64,000 nt of DNA, taken from the NCBI RefSeq assembly GCF_001640805.2, contig NC_066853.1, positions 19,987,242 to 20,051,241 of the forward strand. The letters run 5' to 3'. Within the stretch, counting starts at the first letter, position 1. Each line of letters starts with the position of its first letter. Below the pieces are notes generated by a model that saw only the letters and a list, made by a program, of their open reading frames with translations, searched no databases and was not told the origin of the DNA. Of the stretch, positions 12,901 through 26,570 are shown piece after piece. The position numbers and the translations under genes were made by a program. This stretch comes from Lates calcarifer. Taxonomy: Eukaryota > Chordata > Actinopteri > Centropomidae.

Positions 12901-15900
12901 AATCTGCACTAGGAGTGAGGGAAAAAAGTTTTTTTTTTTTCCTTGAAATGAAATATGAAGCTGTGATGTGAGGAATCATCACACATCTAAATTTTCATTC
13001 AGTCTTGATGGACTTAACTGAACTGTGTCCCTGCTGTCAAGGTAGGGTTAAGGTTAGATGTGTTTGCTTTGGATTCCGGGAGGAACTGTGTGTGTTTCCT
13101 GGGTTCTTGGAGAATAATAAAGTATGTTTTTACTGGGTCGTATTGACATCCCCCCTCCCACCCCCCTTTCTCTTTCTTTTGCCACAACTGAGTGGTTTCC
13201 AAAAGTAACAAACTGAGCCCAAAAAAGGCAAATGTGTAAATGTTTAAACCTGGTAGATTTTCAGTGGAAGAGATTATTTTTTTAACCTCAGAGTGTGCAT
13301 GTTTGTGCATATTTTTGAAGGTTAACTGCATTTATATCAAAACAATGACACATCCATGCTTAGAATGCACTCAAGTTTCTCCTCAGCCAGAGGTAATTGC
13401 AACAGAGATGTTGAAAAAAAAAGTGCATTTTTCTTCAGCTACACTTTTGTTTCCAAAGATTTGCACAACTTCAATTTCTTTAGAGGGTCCCTTTTCTTCC
13501 CCTTCTCCTTCTCCTCTCCCCATGCTCCTTCCCCTCACAGATTTCCCACCGCAGATAATTTTCAGTGACCACAGCAGAGTCTTGAGATTCCCCGGCAGTA
13601 TTTAGTGGTGGAAGTAAGTAGCTTCAGTGGCTCGATGAAATGCCTTTGAAACTCTGGTGTCTGTCTAAGCGGTGTGTGCTCGGAGCGGAGCTGCGCCAGG
13701 GCTGGGGTGAGGGGGTGATGGTATGCGTGCAGAATCACAATAGTCACCCCTGTTACGTGGTCTGAAGCAGATCTGAGTTAAGGCCGCTTCTGTGAGTGAA
13801 GGGAGGGATTTTTCTTGTGTCTGTTGTGAGGAGGACGTACCTCCTCCTTTGAACTTTAAACTCTGAGCCAGACATCAGAGGGCGGGTCAGGTTTTTATTA
13901 GCTCACTGCCCTTGAAAAATCAGTCTGTCAATGGAAAATATGCATGCAGACTGGCACAACAGTGTAGATTACATTACACAACAGTAAAAATATTCTAAAA
14001 TACTTTGTGGACTTGTCTTTCTTTAAAATACCATCTCAATTTCAGTATAAGAAAATGTAAATCCTCTGTGGAGATTGCTCAGTGATTTCTTTTGGCTGAC
14101 CGTGATGGCAGAAGTTTCAAATAGTTCTCCTCCTCATTGACTGTAATAGCCGTAAAATTACAATTTGTGGTGATGGGTCATATTTGTCCCAGTGGTCATT
14201 CTTTTGCTGCATCAGCACAGTTTTTAATAACTGTAACTGACTCTGCTCTAGTATTATAACCTGTCAGATACACTTGTGTTCCTTTTTTCATATCAGAGTG
14301 GAGATTTCAGCTTCATGTGTGGATTTTACCTCTGAGACAATAACAGATTGGCGACACAAATGTATTTTCTTAGCGGTGGAGGTGGGGATTGTTGAGATCC
14401 TGTGAATCCCCTGTGTGAATTTTAAGGGGTTTATTTCCACTTGGAAAATTCAGTATGCATCCATACTGTTTTATTCTCTTTAGCTTTCTCCTCTGTGAGA
14501 GCAAGGAATCCAGGATGAAAGCATTTCATCCATCCATCGATTGCTCCCTCCACCATGAGTGCAGCATCATGTTTTCACTGAAGTGTTTGCCTGAAATCTC
14601 AAGCACTGTGGAAACAGCCAATTGTGGAGTCCTTATACCAACCTGGCTTTCCATAAACCACAATGAACTGTGCATTAACACCAGTCTGTGGAAACTGCAT
14701 TCCAGTTAAGCAGCAGGGAGACTATGCCTACCACTGTAATTGTTCTGGCTCACTTACAGTCTTCACATTTACTGCATATCAATTGTTTTTCCATGTACGG
14801 GTCTATATGAATATGATCAGGAGGTCTCAAAGCTTCTGTTTTCTTTGAAAATCACCAGCTGAGAAATTATATTTCCCCTTTCTCTTGGTTTAATAAATAT
14901 AAAATATGTGAGCATATAAACACATCTTTCCTACAGACAGAAACAGGAAACTCTGTCCTACAGACATCACAACTCTCAAGTGATGTCATCCATCAGCCTC
15001 ATACTGATTCTAGCAGCAGTGAACAACGTTTTTTCCCCTATAACTCACACACAGTTGAATTGTATGTGCTTTTATTACTTATGATTCAACAAATGTCTGT
15101 TTTATTAGAATATCATCCAGAGTCCTCTGATTCATTTTTAGTTTAGAAAGACCACAACACGTGTTATATCAGGCAAACAGACCTAAAATCTGTTTTGTAA
15201 GTCAGTGTGCATTATTTTTGGATATTAACTGAGAAATTCATTATTGTAATTGTTAATGCGCAGAAAGTCATCTCCCAACAAATAGAGGCTTAGATATGAG
15301 TGGTTGTGATATTTATCTTATCTGCTTATTTTGTCCAATTCACTTTAACTTTTCTATTTACCGTAAGCTGCCTGTGGATTTGTTTCCACATTTAGGCTAA
15401 AATGACACAGTAAATGTCCTGAGTTTAACATTAATAATGACTCCAAAGTAGAATCACTCTATGTCACCCACAACCGTTTTTGCTTTGTTAACTGGCTAAC
15501 TTACCACAAGTAAAACCATCAACCGCTGTGCAAGTCAAATATCTTTTACAAAATGGTAACGGTTGCTCTGCATGTTAGTGAGCTATTGAAAGGATAACTG
15601 AAGCCCACATATTCCCATGCTTTTGAGAGTGCACTATATCCTCTAAAAGACTTTCTGCACTATTTTTGAATCTGCACTGAAATAAGCTTTTGAACAGATA
15701 ACAGATAATGTAGAACTCTAAAAATATAAATGGGGTGAAGTAAGGGTTCTTCTAGTACAACATCATTAATATGTTAGATTGCAGTCAGCCTATGAATCAT
15801 TTTAAGAAATATGCTGTATTTCATTTCTTGTGCTGCTTCCAGAGCCTTTATGAGTTTTTGTGGAGATTCTATTTTTGTTCCTAAATTGGGGATGAGACAT

Positions 15901-16785
15901 TCGTTTGACATCATTTCAGGAGGCACGAGTGGTTCACAATTACATACTCATTTCCTTTATGTTTCCATGTTCGAAGATGTTCACATTTCACACATTTTCC
16001 AGCTCCCAAATGAAACTTGGAGATGTATCAGCAGACAGGTCTCACCATGTTGTAGGACACGTTTGTTTACTTTTGTCCTCTGCCCTAAACTGATGAGGAT
16101 AAGATGGTAATCTCTGAGATGGTCATCTTTTGAGTCTTCTTCCAAGGAGCTTTGTCTGTTTTGTCTTACTATCCTGAAAAACAGGAAGAAGTCACAGCAT
16201 GCCATGCATTAGTCAATCTAAGATGTACCAGTGGATTTCATTTGTGATGTTAAAAAAAAGAAAAGAAAGAAAACAGCAGGAAACAACAACAGTAATTAAC
16301 AGGTTGAGAAAAAATAAAGTCTCACTGATAAACTTCTTATTGTGATCAAAATCAATTTCACCTTGCTGCATTAATTTTCTTGATATAAGATTAATCTAAA
16401 ATAGAAAGGTTCAGCATGAGAGTTCATTGAGGTAACTGTCACCAACTTTTGATTTAACTTTCAAACATATTATGTGATATGCTTGTATGTGATCAATCAC
16501 AACATTTGGGTGATTTCTAATTAAGATTTGAGTAATGATTTTGAGCGATGATCCTGATGACTTTATCTGTCTGCATAGATGACAATAACCCTGTCAACAA
16601 TTCATTTACCACAGATATAAAGAGCATCAGAGTATTGTCAGGTGTATGATTGAGTATTCTTCATCACCAGATGTTATTAGAATGTAATCTTCATCAGGAG
16701 ATTCTGACTCATTATTTGGCAACCTGGTAAAATACACTGAACATCATTAGCTCTGGTTTTCACAGTGTGTAGTCTCTCTCACGTC

Positions 16786-16875
16786 AACCTGCTCTCGAAC
16801 ATATCCAGACTGACTGGGTTCGTTTCTCTGTCAGCTTTTAACCAGGCAAAGGAAATTACAGCCGTGACCTCATGG
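16786..16875 (+). repeat. 90-bp direct duplication, copy 1
   Basis: AACCTGCTCTCGAACATATC...GTGACCTCATGG is identical to 17668-17757 except for one T/C difference (GGGTTCG against GGGTCCG). This copy is followed by TGAGTGATTTCCAG, so CATG|GTGAGT resembles a splice donor. The unit has an open frame on both strands, but I see no acceptor that would make it an exon. Confidence 0.95.
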
Positions 16876-17667
16876 TGAGTGATTTCCAGTGTGATTTCCA
16901 GTGTCTTTTTTTTATTATCTCAGGGGGCAACCACATAGCTACAGTAGCCATATGTACATCAAAATTTTATTCAACTTACTTTATGGCGCATAAAACTGGA
17001 AACGTCAAACCCATAGAAATGGAGAAAGGCTGCATATGTGGAGTCCCATAGACCACACTGTCACAACTACACCTGAAAATTATGTGTCCTCACACCTTTA
17101 TAGGAAAGCTGTGGTAGCATTCTTGTGTTGGTGTTCATTTGTTTATGAGTCATGGTGCTGTGTTGTACAGGTAGCCTCATTCACTCCAGGTGTTATGGGT
17201 GCCTTCTTAATTGGGCTTAATTGATAGTTAAATTCAAAAAGCTCTAAAAATGCAGAGTAAAAGCAAATGAGCTCTTAAAAGGTAATCAGAACAGCTGATG
17301 ACAGATACCCAGAGACAAATACTCAGTGGAGGGGAAATACAAAATTAAAATGTCAGACAGAAGAAAAGTGCTCAGCAAATGAATATTGAAGAGTGAATTC
17401 ATATTCCTGCACTGGAGTCCTGAGGTCTGCCAGTGTGTATAAAGGAATCAATGGCAATTTTCCAGAGAGAACACAAACAGTCCAGTCCAGGAATATAAAT
17501 ATATTGTATTTCAGATCTAATACTCAATCCCAGAGAGGTTATCTGAATACATTTGAGTGTGTACGGTGTTTGAGATGACACACTTGCTTAGCAGCAGAGG
17601 CAAGAAAAGGGGCTGGCCTTGGGGATGGCATCTGCAGGCTCACCAGCCCAAGTGTAGCTAAATTGAA

Positions 17668-17757
17668 AACCTGCTCTCGAACATATCCAGACTGACTGGG
17701 TCCGTTTCTCTGTCAGCTTTTAACCAGGCAAAGGAAATTACAGCCGTGACCTCATGG
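17668..17757 (+). repeat. 90-bp direct duplication, copy 2
   Basis: The partner of 16786-16875, 882 bp downstream in the same orientation, 89 of 90 bases identical. Flanking sequences differ on both sides. It is followed by CGCTTGGCAGAG rather than the donor-like GTGAGT of copy 1. Confidence 0.95.
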
Positions 17758-20700
17758 CGCTTGGCAGAGAGAGACAAGTAATTTTGCTTACACGGAGAAG
17801 AAGGTAGGAGAGGGAGGACAAGGTGGAGACGAGGGTACAGATCTATCACAAGCACTGCAGTTCCTCCAGTTCAGAGCTGGGACCAGCCATTAAATTAACA
17901 TTCAACACATAGAGGAGTTCAGCTGGGGCATGAAAGAACTTGATAGTGCCTGCTAAAGCAGACTGGGAGCTCTATCACCAACACTGCACGGCCGGCTCTT
18001 TTTATGGAGCCAAAGCTAGTTTACAGATTAGTGATGATTCACGGTAGAAGAAACTGCAGCAGAATTTCTGTACGCTTCAGATATCCTCGTCATAAAACAG
18101 AAAAACAGGAGACAATCTCATGTATATAATACTAGTATATGTTTAGATTTTTTTTTTCCTAATTAAAGTGCTGGAGTGAATGGGCCAGTGGGCAGAATGG
18201 ATAGAAAGTTATGTAGCTTTTAAAATAAGCTATTACATCTTGACAGCAGATACTGGCTTCCTGAAGTTAATAAATGAGCGCAATTCGCTTCCTGGAGCGA
18301 TGTTGCGGTTTATTCCCCCATTAGGAGGCAGTGGTCCACCCATTCCAATCATTCTTTAATTAGAACTGTTGTTATTTAGGCTGTCACAGGAGGTAATACC
18401 TCATGACAGCATCAGCATCAGCTTGGCAGCCTGCAATCTCATATTCATTGACAGGGGCTTTGGTGCTGCTTGTCGTCGCTTCATCTACCCCGCCGGACTC
18501 AGCGGTGCACCAGGCACTTCCTGCTGATGTGTGCGTGGTTACTTGGAGATCTCCGGCTCTCCATGCCAATGTTGAGTGTCGTCTGTTTGAGTGTGGAAAC
18601 ATGCTAAGTGTTTTTTTTTTATTATTATTATTGAAGGCTCATGATTATTTCCCCAGATTGCCTTAACGTCCCATTGAGTCACAAAATGTTTACACAGGAA
18701 TGAAGGAGGCTATAAAGTGAAACAGAATGGCTCAGCAGGGATTTATTCAGCCATGCAGTGACATCCATCCATTAGTTGCGATCTGGTCCCTAACTGCCAG
18801 CAGTGCATTGAAAAAATAGAAATGTAAATAAAACAAAACAACCAATATGACTAAAAAAATGTTTTAAATGTCATTATGTTGTTCTCTGAGCTAAGGTGTT
18901 CTTCATGAAGGCCCAGCATTTCTGAGACAGGTTCAGAGTGGGCTTGGTTTCATCTTAATAACACAGCCCATGTGTTAGCAATTTGTGTTTAATGAAGTGC
19001 TGCCCTCTGTGGAGTAATGTAGAACAGCAATCACACACCATCACAATCCCCCCACCCCAGTCGCCTCCAGCCCCCGTCTTCGTTTTTACACATCGGGTCA
19101 GAGAAGTGGTGGAGAAACAGACCATCAGTGTGAGTCTAGGTGAAATAGGATGCAGACCTCTCCAGAGGGTAAACTACTGCGGAAAAGAGGATGACATCAG
19201 GAACCCCGGCTCCCAGAGGAGACAGCTCTGGAAACATTGAACTTTAACGAGATTACCAACTCCGGGAGGGGTAGGGGAAGGAGACGAAGCAGCATGTGCC
19301 GCTTGGAGTTGGCAGCATGAAATACAGATTTATGAACTCCATTAAACCACATTTCTTTCTCTTTATTGGGGCCTGCAGCATTTACCCAATGTGGAAAAAG
19401 GGTATTAAAAAAATCTCCCCCAGATAAATTAGTAACAGCCTGGGCATTTACCTCCACATAAGGTAGCTGTACAACTCATGAATAGAGAGATAAAAGTGAC
19501 TAGACACCTTGACTGTTTCACTGTGCTGACCGACTGGCAACTTGTGCAAGCTGAAGTAGGAAACCAGTCACTGTGGTTTTTGAAACAGGTGGCTGTCTCA
19601 GACTGGCATTGGTGGTGTGGAGCTGGCGTGGGTTCGTAGCCAGACTCTCAATCTGTCCACTTGAAAACTCCCCAGTATTGCTGGAAAGTATTATTGCCCC
19701 TGCGGAGGAGATAGCAATTACAATTTCTGATGGGAGAGAGGGAGCGCGCCAGGAGCCACATTCATTCTTGGAATACGATCAGACTTATGACTGGAACATT
19801 TTTACAAAGCACCACTACACAAATGTCCTCTTAATATCATCACTGTGGTGCCTTATAGTTTCAGGCTCTCTATACACTTCCCTTTTATCCTCTTTTTGTC
19901 AGATTGCCATGGGTGACTATACATATAACGACATCATTAAGCTGTGAATTGTCCTCCTTATGCCAGTGTTTGATGAACCTCACCAGGCCTCAGCAGGTAC
20001 ATGGCAGCAATCTGCTGAAAAAAACCTGCTTCTGTTTAAATCCTGCATTGCTGCATTCTGTGACAGATTGGATTTGGAGTGGGCAAAGCCCGCTCCAGCT
20101 GGAAACTGCTCACCCTTTGGCCTCTCACCTGAACTTTTCCTGCTCTGGAATGTATGACTAACTTGTTCTATGGGAGACTGGTAACACTAGAGCCCACATG
20201 TTTTGGCTATTGAGTACAGCTGACGCTTACAATTACACTATTTTTCACACATTTGGATGGTCCGTGTGCTGAATTGCTATGTCACTCTACATATCGTTCA
20301 CGTTTACTCAAAAAGGGCCACGAGCAGCAGTGAGAAAGTAATCAATTTTCAGGCCATAGCTTCAGCTGATCAGTTGCTTTTGCTCCATAAAAATGTTGCC
20401 AGATCTTTTCTAAGGGGTAACCACCTCCTGTTGAGAGCATGCATAAGAATCTGTTGGCTCTGCCTGAGGAATGAATAAGAAATAATCACATGCAAAGCAC
20501 TTATTCTCTGTGTCCCCTGAATCCCATGAGACCTCTGACTGGCTGCACGTCTGAACTCTGTAGCACACAGAGCAACCTGCTGGGTAGAAGTTGCATGCAG
20601 CCAGGATTGTCAGGGAAATTTGATTCTCCGCGGGCTACCGGCTGACGTAAACGTATACTCCACAAAGCCTATCAAAGCTGACGAAGAGCTGCGTGCAGGC

Positions 20701-23700
20701 CTGTGGCTGTACTCTGTGTTTGAATGTACTCTACAGCAGAGGAAAAAACAAAAAACAATAGCTCATAGATCTGGTGCAGCTCAATGAACACTGGGGAGTA
20801 GATGTGACAAGAATGAAGGTTGCCGCCACCTGAGACAGAGCTGCAGCCACAAACAGCCAAGGTCAAGTCTGTCAGCTCAAATGTGCCACAGTGGTGGACT
20901 GACAGCACAGAGAGAGCCACTGCATGGATGGGTGCTTTACACTTATTGAAAATCAATAGCAATCTTTCAGTGGCAGCTACAAGACATATTTGAACAACAG
21001 CCTTTACTCAGTAGAGTTGGTTCAGATTTTATGCAGGTTTTCCACTGGTGAAAAATCAAAGGAGGTCAAAGGGTTATTTGATTTTATACTTTGCAGGTAT
21101 TCTTTCGAGCTCTTGTGTTTCTTGATTGTGGTAACACCTCAGTGAAAGGAGGTCTTGTTTTTTCTGTAAGTGTTGGCCCTATTGCAATCTTGTTCTCTGT
21201 TGCTTTTGCGTTATCCTTTACTTAAGTTAAAAGCATATGCAGTGCCTGTTTTATGAACACAGGAAAAGAACACAGCTGTTAGCTGTACTGTATTCTGAAT
21301 TACTACTTCAAAACAGGGCATTTCATCATGTGATAGTTTATGCTTAATTGCTTCAACCAGTTTATATGTTTCACACCTTGCTGTGCAGTAACTTGGGAGG
21401 CAGATTTTCCTCTGAACAACACGGTGTTGGTGTTAGTACCGGCACTGTTGGGAGGCTGTGAGAGCAGGAAGCAGAGAACTACTGGATAGAGTAAGTCTTA
21501 AGTCCCCATGCCTATTTCTGTTGGCAATCTACTGTTTATTCTACAACAAGGACAAAGCTCTCTGCATGTAGTACTGCCTATTGTGTGCAGCGTGGGGGGA
21601 TTTCCAAACGATTACTTTCACAGGACGAAGTCACAGGCACAAGGGAATACTAGAACAACAGAAATTTGAGAATGTGCTAAAGAGCACAGTCGGAGGTTAG
21701 GCACAAGTATTTGTCAGTGAGTCCATTGTTTGTCAGCATTGCCGGATCACCTGATTTGTCCTCAACTCTTGTGGCATTTGGGCGCTTGAACTCCTCTATT
21801 CTGCGCTTGTCTTCACATTCTTCAGTGGCCCCTGTCCTTTGGATTTTTTGTTTGTTTTTGTTTGTTTTGTTTTTTTTAACTCTGGGTTTTTTGATGCCAC
21901 TGACAATCCACCAGTGCATTGTGTACTGAAATGCTTTTGTTAGAATCTAGAACTTTTATTGAAAAGAACTGACCTGTCAAGTCGTACCAGTGTGTTTCCA
22001 AATTCCCAGAAATTCATGTCCTTGAAAATACGTTCCCTGCAGTAACTGAGTCATCAGGCACCAGTTATCTGCTACAGTTATACTGTCTTACTCGGGCTAA
22101 TTGAATTTGAAGGTGTGTTGTTGGCTGCACATACAGTAGAAGGGCTTGGCTTCTGTGGAGGTTTTTGTGATAAAAATGATCCCAGCTCAGCATTATCGTA
22201 CACAGTGTGGGGTTAACGGTGTATGCTCTCTAATCGCTTTGTTTCGCCGTCTACAACATTCACTGCTATCAGCACTACGGATAGTAATGTTTTGCAAAAA
22301 CATTTCACCAAAACAGAGTGCAAACGTGATTAGGATGCTATAATGTAAAACTCATGTACTGAGAATGACATCTTCAATTTTTGATGATGCTTCAGCATCA
22401 GCATAAGAATCAGACAAAACGTTCTGACTGTGCGCCAGATGGCTCAACCTACCTTTATGTGTTAGGAGGTGACAGTCTAAATCCTGTGCGCTGAGTGCCT
22501 AAGGCTCCACAACAGGGAAATTGCATTCTGATCCAGTCCACTCCTCTGTGTGTTAGTGTTATACAACAGACTATTGTGTCTGGCATTTGCATTAGGGCCA
22601 TGAAATTCAACCCACTGGCTTTCACTATGCAGCGCAATGAGACAACAGTAGGAGTTCTAGCTTATCTGTTGCCATGCTACAGCAAGATCACATTCATGCC
22701 CGGTCTTCAAAGCTACTTCACATCCTTTTCATTGAAATGCATCACAAGAAAAAAAAGTATGTGTGTGGCTACAAGAAAACCTATTTACTTTCTTTTGGTG
22801 TGTAGATTTGACGTGACTCTTAAGTACCAGAAGACAGAAAATTAGAGCAGCAGCAACAACCGTGGTGTGACAGGACAATCTGATGGACATGATAGTAATC
22901 ACTGACTTTCAGGCAGCGAGTGTTGGGTACAAGGTGGGCCAACGTGCTCGCTATTGTGCAGCCGTATGTGAAGTAGTCCTCTGTGTATCCATCATTATGG
23001 GCAGTGAATCAAGCAAGCAGGCAGGGGCTGTTGAGAAGAGGCCCCCTGGGAGCGAGGCCTTGTTCTGTCACTACCGGGAGGGATGGCCAGATAATAATGG
23101 AGACATCATGAGGGCAGGAGATAGGCTTTCCTTTTCAAAGTGGAAGATGGTCAGAATTTGTAGAGCCCCATCACAACAGGCTCACAGCCATTGATTGGTC
23201 CCTGGCCTGTCTTAAAAAGGACAGCTTTAACAGCTCTTGTCGAAGAAAACAGATGCCAGTGCTGTTTGCCATCACAGAATGAAAGATACATTATACTTCT
23301 GAAAATAGATGACTGTCCTATTTTAGCAATACCTGACATCATTTGGGACACGACGGAAGAGGTTCACATGGGACCTGCAGTAATTTAGCATTTTTATCTG
23401 CCTGACAGCAGATGAATTACATTTTGATCTAATACATAATATGATTCATTGTTGGTGTGAGGTGTAAAAGCATAAAATCACTCGATCCTTATGTGAAGAA
23501 GTGCAGATGATTGCAAAGCATGTCCCATTTCTTGCAATGTATCGAGCTAAAACAACTGGTATCAAAGCATATTTATTTTCCAATATTTCTACCAGCTACA
23601 GACGTTCCCTCTGGCTATGGTCACAGATTACTTTTGACAGTCACTTTGAAAACTCTCAAAGACACTTCCAAAAATTAAGTTTAGAAGATGATCGTAGCCA

Positions 23701-24624
23701 AGTACAGCTTTTAAAAAATAGGTTACATCAATATCATGAATTTTAGTTTTCCGCTGCAGTCCCTGAGCCTTTTTAAAGTTAATAGCCTTGGCGTTATCAA
23801 CGTAGGGGGGAGGGTACTGGAGTATTGAACACAGAGCAGGGAGAGTAACATCAACAATCTGCAGTGTTTACTGTGTTGGACCTTCACGTCTCCTTCATAA
23901 GTCAGTCGAGCTGACAGCTGTAGACTAACTTTTCCGTGTTTTGCTCTCAACAGAATTAGGTAAATTGTTTTACTTTGGAAACCAAACACATTCTTTCTCT
24001 GCAATGCTGGAAATACATTTTGCATTCGTTACCCCCTGCTGGCAAGGAGTTTAAAATATAATAGCTTTGTCGTGCTCTTAAGAGTGCATTTGGGTTCACT
24101 GTCAAATCCAAGCCAATTTAGGCTCCTTTTGAACAGTTGATGGAGTACACATTAGAAATGCAGCAGCAGCTGCTGAGTGACCACAACAGTGTGGTATTCA
24201 TGCAGTGCCAGAGCAGGCAGGACAATGGTCTCATCCTGAAATATGTGTATAAAAATAGTGTTTGGACGTGTTTTATGACAGAAAGCCTCAAGTCTGGCAA
24301 ATGTCATGTCAAATGGCTTGTAAAGATTTTCTTTTTACAATAGTCTATTGTTTGTTTCTTCTTCTTTTTTTTCTTTTTTTGGATCCATTGCTGCTTTCAT
24401 AATGAAATATTTTTAACCAGCTGTTGAAGTATGTCCAGAATGTTTGTGATTTAGTGTAAAAAGTTTTCCTGCCTCACATTGCTTCAAGAGGATGTCATTG
24501 AGATGTGCCATTAGTGAAGTTTCTTTGTCCTCACTGCTGTTAGATTTTTCAAGTTCAAGCCAGCAAGCATCAATTACTTAAAAAGCACCTACCCTGACAC
24601 TGTTATATCTCCTCTTGTCTGCAG

Positions 24625-24772
24625 AGAAGCCGCTGCCGCAGGGTCCCCCAGGTGGTGTTATCGGGATCCTTGGAGGTGTTGTTGCCATCGGACTCATCAT
24701 TGGCGTGGCTGTTACTGTTTTCATGGTCCATCGGCGGCAGCAGAAGACCCGCACTGAGACAGATAATGACCT
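24625..24772 (+). CDS. Nectin-family receptor, transmembrane/juxtamembrane exon
   Basis: Seen: an open 148-nt segment between a pyrimidine-rich tract ending TCTGCAG and the donor CCT|GTGAGT. It enters with two bases completing a codon and leaves with two bases (CT). The 48 full codons begin KPLPQGPPGG, then a 24-residue hydrophobic span (VIGILGG...VFMV, residues 11-34, with a GxxxG), then a basic stop-transfer and acidic stretch HRRQQKTRTETDND. Known: nectins and PVR have a type I transmembrane helix followed by a similar basic then acidic segment. The RQQ-K...DxDL pattern and the proline/lysine stretch in the next exon resemble what I remember of nectin-2, and nectin-1 and nectin-3 have alternative tails. 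Role: anchors a Ca-independent homo/heterophilic cell-cell adhesion receptor in the plasma membrane. The paralogue cannot be fixed because the Ig exons are outside the window. No complete start-to-stop frame is expected here. Confidence 0.9.
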
Positions 24773-26570
24773 GTGAGTACCAAGCCTCTGACAGAGAATA
24801 TTGCAGGGGGCTGGACAGGTGGGAAGATTAGGCATGAACTCTTGTCAACCCATGAGAGACAAACACTTTGAAAAGGACAAAACACTTTTATGGTGGTGGT
24901 GGTGGTGGTTTAATGTGTCCAGAGACAGAACATACTGCAAATATGACACTGCCTCCCTCTCATTCATTCTGAGAGCTGATAATAATACCTTCCTATTGGT
25001 CAACGTATAAAAAAAATAATCTAATTGCGCCCAGACTAAAGAAAAAGAGCAAGTTTATCTTCACTTACAACAGCAGATAGAATAGACGATTATCATTAAA
25101 GCAGCAGCTATTAAGTGGCTGCTTGATTGTAAGGTGGGCTGTAGTGAGCCCATTTCCCATTAAAACACTATTGTTTTAATCAGGACTGATTACAGGACCA
25201 TGTGCTGAAGTCTCTTCTCAGGAAAGCTTCACCTCTCTTGGATCGTTACGATATCATCAGGAAGTGAAGGAGATTTTCCAGGAGATTGTTGAGTATGCAG
25301 TAGGTCCAAAGGTCGCGCTGTCTCTAAATGTTATTTGGAGAAACAACTGTGGAATTATGCAAATCAATTTTATTTGAAACGGCAACTAGCGGAACAAAGA
25401 TTTGATGATTGGGTTTGGAAACATCTAAAATCCCAAGCAGCTCAGCATGGAACAGTGACGAGAGAGAGCAAACATGATTCAAATATTGATCTGCTTCCAT
25501 CAAATCAGGTGATCGCTGAGGTAAAGTCTGAACCCTGTAAAAGCAATGTTTGTAGGTCATTTGAACTGAAAAATTACAATTCAGAATGCATTTTAGAATA
25601 AATAAGACTTCTTTCCTTGTATCAATTAAGCCAGGCAGATTGCTACTAAAGATTTAGGGACCCTCTACCTCTCCAACTTTATTTACTCTTGCCACTCCTC
25701 CTCTGGCCAACCAGGTAATTTTGTTCTGCCTGCAAACCTAGGGCCATGACAGTTTTGAACACTGCCAGCTGCTGCTTGCACACAGAGGGGAAAACAGAAG
25801 TTGCAGAGGATGCAGCTGAGAGAACAACAGGCAACAGAGCTGTGAAAATCCAAAATATCTATTTGTGTGAAGGTTATAAAAGTCTTTGCCATCTGTTTAG
25901 GGAGAATAATAAAAAAAAAGATCTGTTGTCAACGAAGAAGGAGACAAGCATTCAAGTTGAATCCTACTAATTGCCTTTGTCTAAAACACCTGGCCACGAC
26001 AGATAGCTCAATGGTTGCCAGGGTTTCCATGATGCTCTTGGCTATACTGGATATATGAGATGCAAACCACATACCCATGGGAATGATGCTGCTGTGTGCA
26101 GGGGTTGGCTATCTTCCTTCCTGGGAGTATTACCAAAACAACTGCGGTTGGGGGTGTGCAGAATCTGGCTGAGGGTGCACATGAGCCTTTAATCAACTCG
26201 CATGATGAGATTATAATGCTTATTTTAGAGGTCCCCCTCCAGAATCTCGTAATTGATTTGATATTCAAAGCAGTGTAACGCTAACATCAAGCATCTACAA
26301 GATGCTCTGCCAGGTTTTCGGGCCTCTGCGACTCCTCCTGCTGCACATCTCGGCGCTCCTGTGGCGGCTGCAGGTCCTCCGTTGAGCCCGCAGAGACCTA
26401 GAAACCACACTGCCTCTACCTCTCAGGAATGCTTTTCAAGACAAATGAAGCACAGAGACTCTTACCTCTCCCATTGCTTTCTGTCTCTTTCTCCCTTCCT
26501 GCTAATCTATCTTTCGTTCTCACTCTGATGCCAAAGTAACTGCTCTCTGTTTCCCACTCCCCTCCCTCAG

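Larger units (their letters stand above)
1..24624 (+). other. Upstream intron of the nectin-family gene (5' end outside window)
   Basis: No exon that I can support was found in these 24.6 kb on either strand. I looked for Ig-domain exons (paired Cys, W, YxC) in the open frames and saw none, so the extracellular exons probably lie before base 1. The stretch is AT-rich and holds a palindromic mobile-element fragment (about 235-475), a deleted Tc1-like element (1438-1850), MITE-like copies (5640-6045, 8868-9200), a diverged repeat pair (8431-8800 and 9542-9965), a poly-T run (8035-8060), a GC-richer patch with a hairpin (13600-13870) and a 90-bp direct duplication (16786-16875 and 17668-17757). 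It ends in a canonical CAG acceptor preceded by a pyrimidine tract. Assigning it as intron is inference: the terminal exons require upstream exons, but their position is unseen. Confidence 0.6.

Noticed and set aside
19064..19131. Exon-like segment between CCCCAG and AGT|GTGAGT
   Set aside because: In none of its frames does it join the transmembrane exon: the frame leaving one base produces TAG at the junction. No Ig-type residues.
1..24624. Search for Ig-domain exons of the receptor
   Set aside because: No frame shows the paired cysteines, core Trp and YxC pattern with splice sites, so they are assumed to be outside the window.
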